Shown piece by piece: positions 7,009-9,025 of a stretch of 9,025 nucleotides of DNA (within the stretch, counting starts at the first letter, position 1; each line of letters begins with the position of its first letter). Source of the stretch: Burkholderiales bacterium (GTDB lineage: Bacteria; Pseudomonadota; Gammaproteobacteria; Burkholderiales; Usitatibacteraceae); the NCBI GenBank assembly GCA_017880705.1, contig JADGRS010000105.1, positions 1 to 9,025 on the forward strand. Reading direction: 5' to 3'. Made by a program: the position numbers and the translations under genes. The notes under the pieces were generated by a model. It did no database searches, was not told where the DNA came from, and saw nothing but the letters and a program-made list of their open reading frames with translations.

Positions 7009-7022
7009 TGCTTTCCTTTCAT
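7005..7022 (-). other. Possible five-codon upstream ORF overlapping the rplM start
   Basis: An ATG at 7022-7020 opens a frame coding MKGKQ. Its TGA at 7007-7005 overlaps the rplM ATG (7008-7006) as CAATGA. An AGGG lies a short distance upstream of this ATG, while the rplM ribosome site itself lies inside the tiny frame. Layout and length equal the tyrS case. Function is unproven. Confidence 0.25.
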
Positions 7023-7106
7023 GCCTGGCCCTGGGTGAAGGCCGCGCCGGAGTTGCCGAGACGCGGTCCGATACGTTGGCCGGCTTGTTTTATGGGGACT
7101 GCTGAA
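7009..7106 (-). promoter_or_regulatory. Leader of the rplM-rpsI mRNA
   Basis: About 98 bases of predicted untranslated leader lie between the expected transcription start and the rplM ATG. It is GC-rich and contains complementary arms such as CCGCG (7042-7046) with CGCGG (7062-7066), plus several GGCC repeats, so it is likely structured. It is the place to look for L13 autoregulation. I could not settle on one fold by eye. Confidence 0.4.
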
Positions 7107-7112
7107 CCCGAA

Positions 7113-7141
7113 ATTATAGGCAAATCATCACTTTGTGTCAA
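7113..7141 (-). promoter_or_regulatory. Exact consensus sigma-70 promoter of rplM-rpsI
   Basis: On the minus strand TTGACA (7136-7141) and TATAAT (7113-7118) are separated by exactly 17 bases, so both hexamers and the spacing match the sigma-70 consensus in full. Transcription should start near 7106. The hexamers sit in an AT-rich island within otherwise GC-rich DNA. The -35 overlaps the proposed -35 of the rightward transporter promoter. Confidence 0.9.
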
Positions 7142-7160
7142 ACGCGCGGTCGGCTAGAAT
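7133..7160 (+). promoter_or_regulatory. Candidate sigma-70 promoter of the AI-2E transporter-OsmC unit
   Basis: TAGAAT (7155-7160) is a good -10, with TTGTGT (7133-7138) as -35 at 16-base spacing. Transcription would start near 7167, about 30 bases before the ATG at 7197. The -35 shares three bases with the -35 of the leftward rplM promoter. Confidence 0.5.
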
Positions 7161-7196
7161 CCGAGCTTGCCTACCCCGTCCCTTCCCGGAAACCCC

Positions 7197-8270
7197 ATGG
7201 CGTCGAGCCGGTTCGAGCAATACGCCCGCATCGCCGCGATCGCGCTGCTCGTCGTCGGCTGCTTCCTCGTGCTGCAGCCCTTTCTCGGCGCCATCCTTTT
7301 CGCGGGGATCCTCTGCTTCTCGACGTGGCCGATCTTCGTCGCGCTGCGCGACCGGTTGGGCGGACGCGCGTGGCTTGCGGCGATCCTCATCGTCCTGGTC
7401 CTGGTAATCGCGATGGTAGTGCCGGTCGCGCTCGCCGCGCAGAGCATCATCGTGCACTCTTCCGCGACGGTGGAGCTCTTCAGGGGCTTCCTCGATCGCA
7501 AGTCGTCGTTCGAGCTGCCGCAATTCGTGCGCGACCTTCCCGCGCTCGGCCCGTGGCTCGAGACGTATGTGCGCGCGCTGACGGAAGGCAGTGCCGAGCT
7601 CGCCGACCTGGCGAAGCGCTTCACCGAGCCCGCCAAGGGCTTTCTTCTCGCAATGGGACGTGCCATCGGCGAGGGTCTGGTGCAGCTGCTCATCGCGCTC
7701 TTCGTCGCGTTCTTCTTCTATCGCGATGGCGAGCGGGTGCGGCGCCTTCTCATGGAGGGAATGGTGCGCATCGCGGGGGAGCATGGCAACGCGCTCATCG
7801 GTACCGCGCAAAGCGCAGTGAAGGGCGTGATCTACGGGCTCATCGGCACCGCGGTCGCCCAGGGCGCCGTGGCGCTGATCGGCTTCCTCATCGCGGGCGT
7901 GCCCGGCGCATTGCTTCTCGCCGCCGTGACTTTCGTGCTTTCGGTCGTGCCGATGGGCCCGGTGCTCGTATGGGGCGGCGCCGCGGCGTGGCTCTACTTC
8001 CACGACGAGGTCGGCTGGTCGATCTTCATGGTGATCTACGGCGTTGCCGTCATCAGCTCCGTCGACAACGTAGTGAAGCCGATCCTCATGAGCCGCGCCG
8101 GCAATCTGTCGCTTCTGGTGGTTGTCCTCGGCGTCTTCGGAGGCGCAATCGCATTCGGGTTCATCGGATTGTTCGTGGGTCCCGCGCTCCTCGCCGTGGG
8201 CTGGAACCTGATGAAGAAATGGCTCGAATTTTCGCCCGACTCCGCCTCCCCGGTTCCCTCCAAGAAATGA
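7197..8270 (+). CDS. AI-2E family membrane transporter (YdiK/PerM-like)
   Basis: Integral inner-membrane protein of the AI-2E transporter superfamily. Substrates differ and are mostly unproven; characterised members include autoinducer-2 exporters and Na+/H+ antiporters. The 357 residues show the family layout: two hydrophobic stretches at about 12-50, one at 59-83, a soluble loop at about 85-150, a helix at about 155-175 ending FYRDGE, then a hydrophobic C-terminal half at about 210-345. The family motif DNVVKP is at 290-295. A TTG at 7167 would add 10 residues, but it falls at the predicted transcription start and the added residues are unlike the family, so I chose the ATG at 7197. Its only ribosome site is a weak GGAA. 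The stop overlaps the OsmC start as ATGA. The actual substrate is unknown. Confidence 0.9.
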   Translation: MASSRFEQYARIAAIALLVVGCFLVLQPFLGAILFAGILCFSTWPIFVALRDRLGGRAWLAAILIVLVLVIAMVVPVALAAQSIIVHSSATVELFRGFLDRKSSFELPQFVRDLPALGPWLETYVRALTEGSAELADLAKRFTEPAKGFLLAMGRAIGEGLVQLLIALFVAFFFYRDGERVRRLLMEGMVRIAGEHGNALIGTAQSAVKGVIYGLIGTAVAQGAVALIGFLIAGVPGALLLAAVTFVLSVVPMGPVLVWGGAAAWLYFHDEVGWSIFMVIYGVAVISSVDNVVKPILMSRAGNLSLLVVVLGVFGGAIAFGFIGLFVGPALLAVGWNLMKKWLEFSPDSASPVPSKK

Positions 8271-8683
8271 AGGCGCGCATCAAGCTGGTCGAAGGCATCA
8301 CGTTCGTCGCCGAAAGCGGAAGCGGCCATGCCGTCGTCGTGGATGCCGCCCCGGACGTGGGCGGCAAGAACCTCGGCGCCCGCCCGATGGAGCTCGTCCT
8401 GATGGGCACCGGAGCGTGCAGCGCGATCGATGTCGTGCACATCCTTCGCAAGGCGCGCCAGCCGATCACCGATTGCGTCGTCGAGCTCGAGGCCGAGCGC
8501 GCCGCCGAGGACCCGAAGGTCTTCACGAAAGTCCACCTGCACTACGTCGTGACGGGCAAGGGGCTCGCGCCGCCGCAGGTCGAGCGGGCCATCAGGCTTT
8601 CCAAGGAGAAGTACTGCTCGGCGACGATCATGCTCGCCGCGATGGCGCAGATCACCTTCGATTTCGAGGTGCGCGAGGCATGA
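8267..8683 (+). CDS. OsmC family protein (YhfA-like)
   Basis: Small predicted thiol-dependent protein of the OsmC/Ohr fold; the YhfA-like branch has no firmly assigned substrate. The 138 residues carry the two family cysteines in their usual places: C51 in GTGACSAIDVV and C117 in KYCSATIML. In known members this pair reduces hydroperoxides. The start ATG at 8267 overlaps the transporter stop as ATGA, indicating translational coupling and co-expression. It ends 6 bases from the stop of the convergent coq7, and an OsmC gene next to coq7 is a common betaproteobacterial arrangement. Nothing seems truncated. Confidence 0.93.
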   Translation: MKARIKLVEGITFVAESGSGHAVVVDAAPDVGGKNLGARPMELVLMGTGACSAIDVVHILRKARQPITDCVVELEAERAAEDPKVFTKVHLHYVVTGKGLAPPQVERAIRLSKEKYCSATIMLAAMAQITFDFEVREA

Positions 8684-8692
8684 CGCGCGTCA
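8681..8692. repeat. Perfect 12-base palindrome holding both convergent stop codons
   Basis: TGACGCGCGTCA equals its own reverse complement. Its left TGA is the OsmC-gene stop and its right end, read on the minus strand, is the coq7 TGA stop. No T-tract follows on either strand, so it does not look like a normal intrinsic terminator. Confidence 0.6.
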
Positions 8693-9025
8693 AACGAAAT
8701 ACGCGGTGCGCGTCATCAACTTGGACGCAAGGCCCATCGCGCGCCTGACGGCGTAGGGCAGCTCCGCGGCGCCGAGCGCGCGCCCGGTCTCGCCGTGACG
8801 GTTTTCGTCCTCGCGCATTCGCGCGACGATCTCGCGGCTGCAACGATCGTCGGCCGGAAGCCGCTCGAGATGTCCCTCGAGATGCTTCTCGACCTGTGCT
8901 TCGGTTTCGGCGAGAAAGCCGAGGCTCCATCGATCTCCCGCGAGTCCCGAGGCGAGGCCCCACGCGAACGAGCCGGCATACCAGAGCGGATCGAGAAGGC
9001 TCGGGCGCGCCTGCAGGTCCGCGAG
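8690..9025 (-). CDS. coq7: Coq7-type 2-polyprenyl-3-methyl-6-methoxy-benzoquinone hydroxylase, N-terminus outside the window
   Basis: Di-iron monooxygenase that adds the last hydroxyl group in aerobic ubiquinone synthesis, acting at the inner face of the cytoplasmic membrane. The visible 111 C-terminal residues (roughly half of a typical protein of about 210) contain the second half of the four-helix iron site: [10 protein letters not shown], then the ExxH motif in REDENRHGE. The hydrophobic [16 protein letters not shown] segment is typical of the membrane-binding region. It ends AYFV at a TGA inside the 12-base palindrome. The first iron-ligand helices lie beyond the right edge. It is convergent with the OsmC gene and only 6 bases separate the stop codons, so the 3' ends of the two mRNAs must overlap. 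Confidence 0.93.
   Translation of the reverse strand, partial: LADLQARPSLLDPLWYAGSFAWGLASGLAGDRWSLGFLAETEAQVEKHLEGHLERLPADDRCSREIVARMREDENRHGETGRALGAAELPYAVRRAMGLASKLMTRTAYFV

Noticed and set aside
7167..7196. TTG start adding 10 residues to the AI-2E transporter
   Set aside because: It coincides with the predicted transcription start and adds a Pro-rich stretch atypical of the family; the ATG at 7197 is preferred.
7128..8003. 291-codon minus-strand frame opposite the transporter gene
   Set aside because: Charged low-complexity shadow of a hydrophobic protein gene; it also overlaps the rplM promoter region.

Overview
This GC-rich window carries only core chromosomal genes. Their order is the conserved neighbourhood seen in Betaproteobacteria, and in part in Pseudomonas: tyrS, M23 peptidase, anmK, erpA, bactofilin, DUF6776-type protein, argC, rpsI, rplM, with AI-2E transporter, OsmC and coq7 genes beyond. 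Gene content, dense packing and a gene for the ubiquinone enzyme Coq7 suggest an aerobic betaproteobacterium of the Burkholderiales/Nitrosomonadales/Rhodocyclales type. That placement is inference from synteny and protein character; I ran no database search. I see no mobile element, CRISPR array, tRNA or rRNA.

Left part (1-3420): tyrS runs leftward out of the window (its C-terminus is missing). It is divergent from a two-gene rightward unit, an M23 murein endopeptidase gene followed after a single base by anmK (anhydro-MurNAc kinase). A 76-base gap holds an extended -10 element for the rightward unit. A hairpin at 3428-3448 separates anmK from the leftward operon that converges on it.

Middle (3484-7118): all genes read leftward. 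A ribosomal protein operon, rplM-rpsI, starts from an exact consensus sigma-70 promoter (7113-7141) and ends at a strong hairpin (6115-6140). Below it lies argC - DUF6776-type coiled-coil membrane protein - bactofilin - erpA, with a one-base overlap (TGATG) and gaps of 12 and 22 bases. This unit mixes arginine synthesis, envelope or cytoskeletal functions and Fe-S cluster delivery.

Right part (7155-9025): an AI-2E-family membrane protein gene and a YhfA-like OsmC gene overlap by ATGA and read rightward. Their likely promoter shares -35 bases with the rplM promoter. They converge on coq7, which enters from the right end (its N-terminus is missing). The stop codons of the OsmC gene and coq7 sit at the two ends of a perfect 12-base palindrome.

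The best lead for undescribed biology is the envelope set: M23 endopeptidase, AnmK, a bactofilin and a co-transcribed single-pass coiled-coil protein of unknown function. The regulatory leads are the overlapping divergent promoters at 7113-7160 and very short upstream reading frames that end on the start codons of tyrS, argC and rplM.
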